A program made the translations under genes and the position numbers. A stretch of DNA of 19,991 nt from Balneolaceae bacterium (GTDB taxonomy: Bacteria; Bacteroidota; Rhodothermia; Balneolales; Balneolaceae), in the NCBI GenBank assembly GCA_007117235.1, contig SKGY01000078.1, positions 1 through 19,991 on the forward strand, read 5' to 3'. The first letter of the stretch is position 1. Every line of letters starts with the position of its first letter. Positions 6,584-16,531 of the stretch are shown piece by piece. Below the pieces are notes generated by a model. That model worked only from the letters and a program-made list of their open reading frames with translations, ran no database searches and was not told the origin of the DNA.

Positions 6584-8242
6584 ATGGGAACAACAAGCAA
6601 GGAAAACACGGAAAATATTCAGGCATGGCAACCGGTCGGTTTAGATGATGTCTTAAACTTTATCGGATTAAAAGATCTCAGAACTATCGTTGTTTTGTTG
6701 TCATGGATGATATTAATAGGTGTATCTATATACTCTGTTCTGGTCATGCTACCCCAAAGCTGGGTTTCTGCAAATGTAGACATTGTAAACATTCAACGCT
6801 TTTTTCTTTTCTACCCACCGCTCATAATAGGGACTTTACTTTTGTTTTGGCTAGGTTTTGAGTGGGGATTCATACCCGTTTTTTTATCCTCTTTTGTAAT
6901 TGCTTTTTCTGCTAATATGCCGGTTTACTGGGCATTGCTCTTTGCATTTTCATTTGTACTTGGGCTGGGAATTTATGCACTGGCCTACAATTGTGTACCT
7001 GCCCGAATTGACTTGAGAGATCTGAAAAGTGTGGCAATTTTTGTGATTGTCTCATTAATTGCTGCAATGGCTAGTTCTTTGGGTTCGTTTGTTTGGAGTC
7101 TACAGCAGGGTATATCCCCGGCTTTTACCGTCAAAATATGGAATGGATGGTGGACAGGAGCATTTTTTCAGTCGATACTTATTTTGGCCCCAATTCTCTT
7201 CTTGTTAACTCCGAAGGTGATTGAACTCCGAAATAAATTTCTTATACCTGCACCAAAACACAATGTCACAATTGGTTGGGTTTATAGTGCTATCGCCAGT
7301 GTGGTGGTGGTTGTCTCTCTCTTTGTAATTGGGGGGCGTGTTTTAGGAAATCAGAGCATAAATCAGGCCCTTGTGAATACTGACTTTATGCTAGCTGAGC
7401 GTGTGATTCAAGCAACAGAGTCGTATGAGCTTATATTTTGGATTTCACTCGGAATTATTTTGACGGTAGGCTTATCAGGTATATATCTTGTCTCTTCATG
7501 GAACCAGATTCTGCAAACAGAAGTGGATGAAAAAACTTTTGCACTTCAAACAAGAGAAAAACAGTTAGAAGAAGCTGTTTCAGAGAAAGATTTACTGTTG
7601 CAGGAGATTCACGGAAGGGTGAAGAACAACTTGTCGATTATACTGGCACTTTTTGAGCTTCAGCTGAAACGAACGGGAGACGACCATTTGGTTGATACGA
7701 TAAGAGACTCCAAGTCTAGGATTAGATCTATATCCTTGATCCATGAGCTGATGTCTCAGGCAGGTACGTTTAGAACACTAAATCTGAACTCATATGTAAT
7801 CAAGCTTTCAAACCGATTAAATCAGGATTATCGACACGCAAAAAACGGAACCGAAATAAATGTTAATTCTGAAGATCTCATACTAGATGTTGAACGCGCA
7901 GTGCCGGTTTGCATGGTCATAAATGAGGTTATGAGCCGGGTGTTTGAGAAATCATATCAGAATAATAAGACATCTACTGTCAACATAGATTTATACACGG
8001 ATCAAAAAGTGTTTTATGTTGTTGTGCGAGAAAGCGGAAACTTTCCTGAGATTGCTTTTGACTGGAATCATAATGAGGATCTGGGTATCAAGCTCATCCG
8101 TTCGTTGACTAAACAGATTAAAGGTGAGTTACTTGTCGATGATAGAAAAAATTCACTTGCTATAATTTTCCCTAGTCTATTGAATGCAAAACCTCCGTCG
8201 GAATACAGTTCAAAAGAGATTGGCGAAAAATCTGAACTATAG
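6584..8242 (+). CDS. Membrane sensor histidine kinase, HisKA_2 type, degenerate ATPase motifs
   Basis: A 552-residue protein from ATG 6584, chosen for the AAGGTG just upstream. An alternative GTG at 6560 adds 8 residues. Six hydrophobic segments (about 31-209) resemble a MASE1-type integral-membrane sensor, including the WNGWWTGAFFQS...P pattern. Two more helices (about 229-251 and 283-304) flank a short loop. A coiled coil (about 310-338) leads to a HisKA_2 dimerisation domain with LLLQEIHGRVKNN (337-349), probable phospho-acceptor His343. The C-terminal ATPase domain keeps INE (446-448) and DLG (499-501). However, the usual TNALKHAF of the N-box reads SRVFEKSY, with Arg452 where the Mg-binding Asn is expected, and the DNG of the G1 box reads ESG (483-485). 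Kinase activity may be reduced or absent. No response regulator lies nearby. It converges on the aldo/keto reductase gene, 9 bp apart. Confidence 0.85.
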   Translation: MGTTSKENTENIQAWQPVGLDDVLNFIGLKDLRTIVVLLSWMILIGVSIYSVLVMLPQSWVSANVDIVNIQRFFLFYPPLIIGTLLLFWLGFEWGFIPVFLSSFVIAFSANMPVYWALLFAFSFVLGLGIYALAYNCVPARIDLRDLKSVAIFVIVSLIAAMASSLGSFVWSLQQGISPAFTVKIWNGWWTGAFFQSILILAPILFLLTPKVIELRNKFLIPAPKHNVTIGWVYSAIASVVVVVSLFVIGGRVLGNQSINQALVNTDFMLAERVIQATESYELIFWISLGIILTVGLSGIYLVSSWNQILQTEVDEKTFALQTREKQLEEAVSEKDLLLQEIHGRVKNNLSIILALFELQLKRTGDDHLVDTIRDSKSRIRSISLIHELMSQAGTFRTLNLNSYVIKLSNRLNQDYRHAKNGTEINVNSEDLILDVERAVPVCMVINEVMSRVFEKSYQNNKTSTVNIDLYTDQKVFYVVVRESGNFPEIAFDWNHNEDLGIKLIRSLTKQIKGELLVDDRKNSLAIIFPSLLNAKPPSEYSSKEIGEKSEL

Positions 8243-8267
8243 ATCAGACTGTTAGCGGTGATCTGTA
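8238..8267. repeat. Inverted repeat spanning the kinase/reductase convergent stop codons
   Basis: AGATCA (8241-8246) and TGATCT (8259-8264) are perfect complements. With a wobble pair and two further pairs the stem reaches 9 bp around a 12-nt loop. Both stop codons lie within it. There is no T-tract on either side, so it does not meet the intrinsic-terminator pattern. It could slow or protect 3' ends, or be chance. Confidence 0.35.
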
Positions 8268-9133
8268 TAGACGGCCGGATCAAGTACACTCTTTAGCTCA
8301 TCCAATACGCCAGGACTCACTTCAGAATTATAGCCTTTAATCACACCTTCCAGCTGGTCAAGATTTTTCATTCCAACTACAGCAGATGTTATTGCACTAT
8401 TTTCCAATACAAAATGGAGAGCTCCTGCAATAGGAGACATCTTATTTTTTAGCTGATTTTGTAAGTCTGAAACATCATCGTGGCTGTACCCCAACGTTTC
8501 GATTGGAGGTTTATCTGCCAAAATTCCTTTTGCTAGTGTGCCTCTTGCAAGTACTCCGATACTGTTCTCTTTCATTAGTGCAAGACACACTTCTTCGGGT
8601 CTTCTGTCAAGTAAACTATATTGCATCATCACACTGCTGATGGATGATTTTTCAACATATTTACGGATGACATTTGGTCTAATTGAAGAGATGCCGTAAC
8701 ACCTGATTTTTCCAAGTTCAACCAATTTTTCAAACGCTTCGATAATATCATCGATAGGATCTTCAATTGTACCTCCATGAAGCTGGTAGAGGTCTATATA
8801 ATCAGTTTGTAAGCGCGATAAACTTTGATCTACTGCACTAAGTATATGTTGTTTAGAGGGCGCCCATTTCCACCCTGTACCATCATCAGAAAATTGATGC
8901 CCCACTTTTGTAGCTAGATAGATTTCACTTCGAAAATCTTTAACCGCTTCACCCAAAATTTTTTCATTCCAACCGTGATCGTATCGATCGGCCGTATCAA
9001 ACAGATTTATACCACTTTCATAAGCCGCTCTGATAAGCTTCTGATTGCCTGTAGTATCTTTAGTGAGAGACATACACCCAAAACTTATTTGACTGACGTA
9101 GAGATCGGATTGCCCAAGTTTTGAAGTTTTCAT
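8252..9133 (-). CDS. Aldo/keto reductase
   Basis: A 293-residue NAD(P)H-dependent oxidoreductase of the aldo/keto reductase superfamily (TIM barrel), starting MKTSKLGQSDLYVSQI. I chose ATG 9133 because the family begins here. An upstream ATG at 9190 would add 19 residues without family resemblance. The catalytic tetrad is complete: Asp46 and Tyr51 in NLFDTADRY, Lys76 in LATKVG, His119 in YQLHGG. The C-terminal part carries the cofactor-binding SAVVGMKNLDQLEG pattern (consensus IxGxxxxxQ/Lxxn). It would reduce carbonyl compounds, but the natural substrate cannot be inferred. It lies 84 bp downstream of xerD on the same strand, so it could be read through from that operon or have its own promoter in the gap. 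It converges on the histidine kinase gene. Confidence 0.92.
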   Translation of the reverse strand: MKTSKLGQSDLYVSQISFGCMSLTKDTTGNQKLIRAAYESGINLFDTADRYDHGWNEKILGEAVKDFRSEIYLATKVGHQFSDDGTGWKWAPSKQHILSAVDQSLSRLQTDYIDLYQLHGGTIEDPIDDIIEAFEKLVELGKIRCYGISSIRPNVIRKYVEKSSISSVMMQYSLLDRRPEEVCLALMKENSIGVLARGTLAKGILADKPPIETLGYSHDDVSDLQNQLKNKMSPIAGALHFVLENSAITSAVVGMKNLDQLEGVIKGYNSEVSPGVLDELKSVLDPAVYTDHR

Positions 9134-9139
9134 AATTGA

Positions 9140-9195
9140 ATGATGTGAGTTGAAGTGACTAAAGAGTAATAAAAATTCTTTAAAGCTCACATTAT
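9140..9195. repeat. Nested inverted repeats between xerD and the reductase gene
   Basis: ATGTGAG (9143-9149) pairs with CTCACAT (9186-9192). Allowing two wobble pairs, the stem extends to about 12 bp. The loop contains a second small stem, AAAGA (9161-9165 region) with TCTTT (9177-9181). On the minus-strand transcript the structure would end just before the chosen reductase ATG at 9133. No U-tract follows, so it looks more like a leader structure or protein site than an intrinsic terminator. Confidence 0.35.
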
Positions 9196-9217
9196 CACAA
9201 TATGAAATTATGATTCA

Positions 9218-10129
9218 TCAGGCTCTTGGATGAAACTCCTTATGAATTTGATGTAGCAGTGATCGATCAACATGAGTATAGATTTCAGTTGTCAAAATTG
9301 AAGTGTGCCCCAACATCTCCTGCACGGCCCTGAGATCTGCCCCTCCTTCCAAAAGGTGAGTAGCAAACGAGTGGCGGAAAATATGCGGATAAACGTTTTT
9401 TTTGATGTCTGCTTTCATTGCGTACTTATTAACAATATTCCATACGCTCATTCGAGTTAATGGTCCACCACGTTGATTCAGAAATAGCTTGTTTTTGGAT
9501 TTACCGGGTAATTTTTTGTTGATGAACTCTTTTCTGGCCGTTTCAATGTAGTGTTCAATAGCTGTTTGGGCAATTTCCCCAACCGGTACAAGTCGTTCCT
9601 TATTCCCTTTACCAATCACTCTGATAAAGCCAATTTCAAAAAACAGGCGGTCCATTTCAAGGTCTGTAAGTTCGCTTACCCGCATTCCGCTTGCGTACAA
9701 TGTTTCCAAAATTGCTGCGTCTCTTATTCCCGCATTTGTTGTTCTGTCGGCAGCATCTATAATGGCTTCTACCTCAACAGCATTTAAGACTTCAGGGAGT
9801 TTTTGGGCCTTTTTGGGCAGATCAATTAGTTCAGCGGGATTGGCTTCTGCTATTTGTTCAACAACAGCAAACTCATGAAAACTTCGAATACTCGATATAT
9901 TCCTGGCAATGGTTGACACAGCCAGTTCCAGCTCGGTTAATTCATCAAGATATTTTTCGATGTGCTGAAGCGTAATGCCGCTTAAACTGTTGATTTTGAG
10001 CTCTCTTGATACAAACTTTAAATAGCGCTTTAAATCATTTTCGTAAGATTCAGAGGAGTTTTCGGCAAGTCCTTTTTCGAGTTTAATAAACTGAAGATAG
10101 TGCTTTAGTTCAGTTTCAAACATAGACAT
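9218..10129 (-). CDS. xerD: Tyrosine recombinase XerD
   Basis: A 303-residue site-specific recombinase, normal Xer length. The N-terminal SAM-like core-binding domain is at about 1-95 and the catalytic domain at about 115-303. All active-site residues are present: Arg150 (ASGMRVSEL), Lys174 (GKGNKERLVP), His249 and Arg252 (HIFRHSFATH), His275 (MLGHTS) and nucleophile Tyr284 (TEIYTHVD). The GADLRAVQEMLGH segment and the terminal HPRA are typical of XerD rather than XerC. XerD acts with XerC at dif to resolve chromosome dimers at the septum, with FtsK. No second Xer gene is visible, so a single-recombinase system cannot be excluded. Its ATG overlaps the pgpH stop as TAATG, implying translational coupling. 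ATG 10123 (residue 3) is an alternative start. It is housekeeping rather than integron or phage type. Confidence 0.93.
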   Translation of the reverse strand: MSMFETELKHYLQFIKLEKGLAENSSESYENDLKRYLKFVSRELKINSLSGITLQHIEKYLDELTELELAVSTIARNISSIRSFHEFAVVEQIAEANPAELIDLPKKAQKLPEVLNAVEVEAIIDAADRTTNAGIRDAAILETLYASGMRVSELTDLEMDRLFFEIGFIRVIGKGNKERLVPVGEIAQTAIEHYIETARKEFINKKLPGKSKNKLFLNQRGGPLTRMSVWNIVNKYAMKADIKKNVYPHIFRHSFATHLLEGGADLRAVQEMLGHTSILTTEIYTHVDRSLLHQIHKEFHPRA

Positions 10130-12504
10130 TACAAGGACGTACCTTTTTCAATCGCCTCTTTTACGTCTTCTTTAGGAGTCTGTTTATTTTTTTCCTCACC
10201 ACTTTTTTTGTCTTCAGGATATTCAATACGGGTGTGGTAAACACCAACAAGAATATTGAGGAATGATTTTTTAATCGTCTCAATCTGTTTAAATGTGAGA
10301 GGACAGTTATTTAACTGACCATCTTTAATATGATCATCAACGAGTCGATTGATAAGATTCTCCAGCTTATTGTAGTTGGGTTCTTTCATCGCTCTTGAAG
10401 CGGCTTCAATGCCATCTGCCAATAGTATAATTCCCTGCTCCTTAGTAAATGGGATTGGACCGTCATACCGAAAATCTTTTTGATCAACCTCTTCATCTTC
10501 GGCCTGATCTTTAGCTTTTCCATAGAAGTAACGAATAAGAGATGTGCCATGATGGGTTTTAATAAAGTCGATAACCACCTCAGGCAGATTGTTCTCTTTG
10601 GCTTTTTTCACACCATCACTAACATGAGCCTTTATAACGAGTGAACTCATACGTGGCTTAAGTTTATCGTGATCGTTGCCGGCACTTTGATTTTCAATGA
10701 AATAGCCTGGCTTTTCCATTTTTCCAATATCGTGATACATAGCACCAACACGGCAAAGCAAAGAATTTGCCCCGATGTCGGATGCGGCGGCTTCAGCCAT
10801 ATTTGCAATTTGGAGGCTATGATGAAATGTTCCGGGTGCTTTATTCATTAACTCTTTCATCAATGGGAGATTTGTGTCTCCCAACTCGAGTAAGGTAAAA
10901 TCGGTGGTAATTTTAAATATTTTCTCAAATAGGAGAATCAAAGGGTATGTGAATAGTATGAAAACGGAGTTTATCCCCACAAAAACTAGTTCATTCAAAA
11001 AGCCTTCGTACCCACTAAAGCGTGCTAATGCAAATCCTGCTAATACAAGTGTATATGTGGCAAATATCACTCCTGGTGTAGTGAAAAAGAATTGTGAACG
11101 CTTTTTGATATCACGAACTGAGAATACACCCAAACTACAAGCTGTAATTGTGGCCACTAGATACTCAAAGTTATTATCGTGAATGATAGCTGTGATGACA
11201 GCAAGGGTTATGGTTGCCATTAAACCAACTCTTGAGTCAAAAATAATGGTGAGTATAATTGGAGCTATCGCAATAGGAACTATGTAGCCACTAATTCCAT
11301 CCAAGGGATAAATTAATGCACTCGTGGTGGTGATTATGCCAAGTGCAAGAAACACCAGAAGGAACATGGACGGCTGCTCAAATATTTTTTTCCGATATAA
11401 ATAGATATAAATAAGAAAGAGCAATGTAGCAATGATGATTACGATAGATTCTCCTGCGTAGCGTAACCATCGTTCAATTTCAGTGGCATTGGCAGCCCTC
11501 GCCTCAGCCAGACTGCGCAGTTTATTATCCCGCTCGGCTGTTACAATATCTCCTCGGCGAATAATTATTTCGCCCTCTTCAACAGCACCTTTGGTAGTAG
11601 AAATAGATTCCAGATTTTGTTCAATCAGAGCTTGTGAGTCAGATTCATTATATATCCAGTTTGGTATAATTACCTGATCAAATAGCTGAATGGCAACCCG
11701 GGCAACTTCACTACTGAACTGTCTGTTAAATTGTAAAAAACCAAATTCCCTGGCGTCTGTAAGATCTCGAGTGTTTGCCAGACTTGCCGTTCGCTCTGTA
11801 CGAGATTGCAGGTTTCTTACTATAATCTCATTTCTATTCAGTTCATCTTTTTCCCTATTTATTATTCCGCCGGCCAGTAGTTCGCTAATAGTATTCTCGA
11901 TTTGGCTTCTAATCTGAATTGATAATAAGCGTTGGGGAGTCTGATTATTTAAAATTACCGATGAATAATTTTCAAGTAGCAGATCCCAAGCTTCAGAATT
12001 TAGCTGAACGTTTGTGAATTCCCGTTCTCTGCTATACTGTATACTATCGTTTGGCGCAGATGAATCATTTTCATTTTTTGCTCTTTGCCATTGAAGATAA
12101 CTGTCTAATACCGGCTGAAGTGCATTAAAGAGTGAGTCGACCCGTGATTCAATTTCCAAATCCGCATTATTATTGACATGAAATACAGGCGGGGTCTGTC
12201 TTCTGATCGTTTGTCGTTCATCTTCAAGTTCACTCTGTGATTTTTTCAGAGAAAATGTGAAAGGTGCCGTAAGGTCATCCGCTCTCCAAGGTTCTCCCAA
12301 GTTGTAGCTTGCAACTGGTTGATAGCTGCTTTGAGGGAGCGAAGCTAAGATAGTACCCAAAAATACCAGAAAGATGACAATCCTCAGGACCTTGTTTCTT
12401 TTTTCCTGAGTCTCTTTCTGCTTCTTTTTCTTCTTCTTACCAATATTAGGAGACGTTTCTGACTTCTGTCCCAGTCCCAATTTTTCAAGAATACCCATAA
12501 TCAT
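10129..12504 (-). CDS. pgpH: PgpH-type 7TMR-HD membrane c-di-AMP phosphodiesterase
   Basis: A 791-residue membrane protein with the full PgpH (YqfF) layout. It has a basic cytoplasmic N terminus with six Lys in a row (23-28), a first helix (39-57), a large extracytoplasmic 7TMR-HDED region (about 60-345, ending EGEIIIRRGDIVTAE), seven helices (about 350-527), and a cytosolic HD hydrolase domain. HD metal ligands are visible as HH (561-562), HDIGK (591-595), AHVSDGV (His627) and THHGT (His651-652). PgpH proteins hydrolyse the second messenger c-di-AMP to pApA, which ties this cell to c-di-AMP control of envelope and osmotic balance. No diadenylate cyclase is in the window. It lies 112 bp after ligA and overlaps xerD by one base. 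The start could be ATG 12504 or 12498. Confidence 0.94.
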   Translation of the reverse strand: MIMGILEKLGLGQKSETSPNIGKKKKKKQKETQEKRNKVLRIVIFLVFLGTILASLPQSSYQPVASYNLGEPWRADDLTAPFTFSLKKSQSELEDERQTIRRQTPPVFHVNNNADLEIESRVDSLFNALQPVLDSYLQWQRAKNENDSSAPNDSIQYSREREFTNVQLNSEAWDLLLENYSSVILNNQTPQRLLSIQIRSQIENTISELLAGGIINREKDELNRNEIIVRNLQSRTERTASLANTRDLTDAREFGFLQFNRQFSSEVARVAIQLFDQVIIPNWIYNESDSQALIEQNLESISTTKGAVEEGEIIIRRGDIVTAERDNKLRSLAEARAANATEIERWLRYAGESIVIIIATLLFLIYIYLYRKKIFEQPSMFLLVFLALGIITTTSALIYPLDGISGYIVPIAIAPIILTIIFDSRVGLMATITLAVITAIIHDNNFEYLVATITACSLGVFSVRDIKKRSQFFFTTPGVIFATYTLVLAGFALARFSGYEGFLNELVFVGINSVFILFTYPLILLFEKIFKITTDFTLLELGDTNLPLMKELMNKAPGTFHHSLQIANMAEAAASDIGANSLLCRVGAMYHDIGKMEKPGYFIENQSAGNDHDKLKPRMSSLVIKAHVSDGVKKAKENNLPEVVIDFIKTHHGTSLIRYFYGKAKDQAEDEEVDQKDFRYDGPIPFTKEQGIILLADGIEAASRAMKEPNYNKLENLINRLVDDHIKDGQLNNCPLTFKQIETIKKSFLNILVGVYHTRIEYPEDKKSGEEKNKQTPKEDVKEAIEKGTSL

Positions 12505-12616
12505 AAATTTGTACAGGGAGATTTTGTTGGATAATAACGCAACCAGTTTCTAAAAGTATAGCTGATGAACGTGAATAAAAAAAAGTGATTAAAGTGTTGA
12601 GTGACAAAAAAGCAGT
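12505..12616. other. ligA-pgpH intergenic gap
   Basis: A 112-bp gap on a co-directional minus-strand run. On the minus strand it has T-runs (one of six soon after the ligA stop, one of eight further on) but only a 4-bp stem before the first, too weak to call a terminator. A TATACT hexamer around 12560 could be a -10 for pgpH, without a good -35. Whether pgpH has its own promoter or is read from the RodZ-like/ligA transcript cannot be settled from sequence. Confidence 0.3.
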
Positions 12617-15687
<3,071 letters not shown>

Positions 15688-15813
15688 GCGAGCATTCGTT
15701 TGATTTTTGATATAGACAAATCTAACTAATTATAACACTTTCCAAAAGTTAAGCGACATATTAAGCAGTTAATTGTAAGTAACTTTTAAATAATGGTTCA
15801 TAGGAGTAATAGG
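15688..15813. promoter_or_regulatory. Divergent RodZ-like/comF promoter region
   Basis: A gap of about 126 bp between divergent starts. On the minus strand, towards the RodZ-like gene, there is an extended -10 TGTTATAAT (15737-15729). The same stretch also fits the Bacteroidota pattern: TTTG (15746-15743), 18 bp, then TAGATTTG (15724-15717). The two alternatives predict different start points about 12 bp apart. On the plus strand no clear promoter for comF is seen, but AGGAG (15802-15806) lies 7 nt before ATG 15814 and is the best Shine-Dalgarno in the window. Confidence 0.5.
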
Positions 15814-16506
15814 ATGCCTATGAAAAAGCTGATTCAGCCATTTATCGACATAGTTTTTCCACACACATGTGCCTGCTGCGGAAAGGGATTGGGTGATCAC
15901 GAGAGATATATCTGTCGATGGTGTAGAGTAAGCAGATTTGACGAAGCAATTGCCGACGATAAAGTAATACTACCAAACAATGTGATGTTTGTATTTTCGA
16001 TGTGGCAGTTTGACAAAGGCGGTTATCTGCAGGATTTGTTGCACGGATTGAAATATAATTTTCTGCAGGAGGTTGGAGAGGAGCTGGGTTATTTTGCAGG
16101 TCGTGATTTTCTTGACAAAGCTGATCCTGATCTTCTTCAAACAGTTGAAGCTAAATCACCTCTGCTTATTCCGGTTCCACTTCATAAAAGTAAAAAAAGA
16201 ACAAGAAGTTACAATCAATCCAGAGCATTGGCCCGGGGATTTTCGCGTGCAACGGGATGGGAAGTTATTCAGGATGGAATTATTAAACGGGTTAAAAAAA
16301 CAAAGACTCAAACAGGACTCAATACAAAAGAGAGAAATGAAAATCTACGACAAGCTTTTGTAATAGATCATCAATTCATCAGTGATAATTATTTCCCCAT
16401 TGTAATAGATGATGTGTTTACAACGGGTGCAACTACATTTGAACTTGTGAATGTAGTTGCAAATGATGGGAGTAAGGCCGGGATTGTAACAATAGCCAAA
16501 TCCTGA
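15814..16506 (+). CDS. comF: ComF family protein (phosphoribosyltransferase-like)
   Basis: A 230-residue ComF-family protein. I chose ATG 15814 because AGGAG lies 7 nt upstream and the product begins MPMKKLIQPFIDIVFP, like the family. ATG 15793 would add 7 residues. An N-terminal four-Cys zinc finger (CACC about residues 20-23, CRWC about 35-38) precedes a type I phosphoribosyltransferase fold with the PRPP loop VIDDVFTTGAT near residue 200 and a conserved RSYNQSRALARG segment. ComF proteins are needed for natural DNA uptake in Bacillus and Haemophilus, acting with late steps of single-strand import. The enzymatic role, if any, is not established. No other competence gene is nearby, so its presence alone does not show competence. 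Its stop is 1 bp from the convergent metH stop. Confidence 0.92.
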   Translation: MPMKKLIQPFIDIVFPHTCACCGKGLGDHERYICRWCRVSRFDEAIADDKVILPNNVMFVFSMWQFDKGGYLQDLLHGLKYNFLQEVGEELGYFAGRDFLDKADPDLLQTVEAKSPLLIPVPLHKSKKRTRSYNQSRALARGFSRATGWEVIQDGIIKRVKKTKTQTGLNTKERNENLRQAFVIDHQFISDNYFPIVIDDVFTTGATTFELVNVVANDGSKAGIVTIAKS

Positions 16507-16531
16507 TCTATTTACTGTATGCCAGATTTGG
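16496..16531. repeat. Inverted repeat spanning the comF/metH convergent stops
   Basis: CCAAATC (16496-16502) and GATTTGG (16525-16531) are perfect 7-bp complements with a 22-nt loop that contains both stop codons. No T-tract follows on either strand, so it is not a standard intrinsic terminator. The left arm is in comF codons and the right arm in metH codons, so coding constraint or chance could also explain it. Confidence 0.35.

Noticed and set aside
9218..10129. Mobile-element or integron integrase
   Set aside because: Length, motif set and the terminal HPRA fit housekeeping XerD. There are no att-like repeats, cassettes or cargo genes nearby.
15814..16506. Evidence of a competence locus
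   Set aside because: Only a ComF-family protein is found. No comE, pilus, dprA or other uptake genes are in the window, and such proteins occur in many species not known to be competent.
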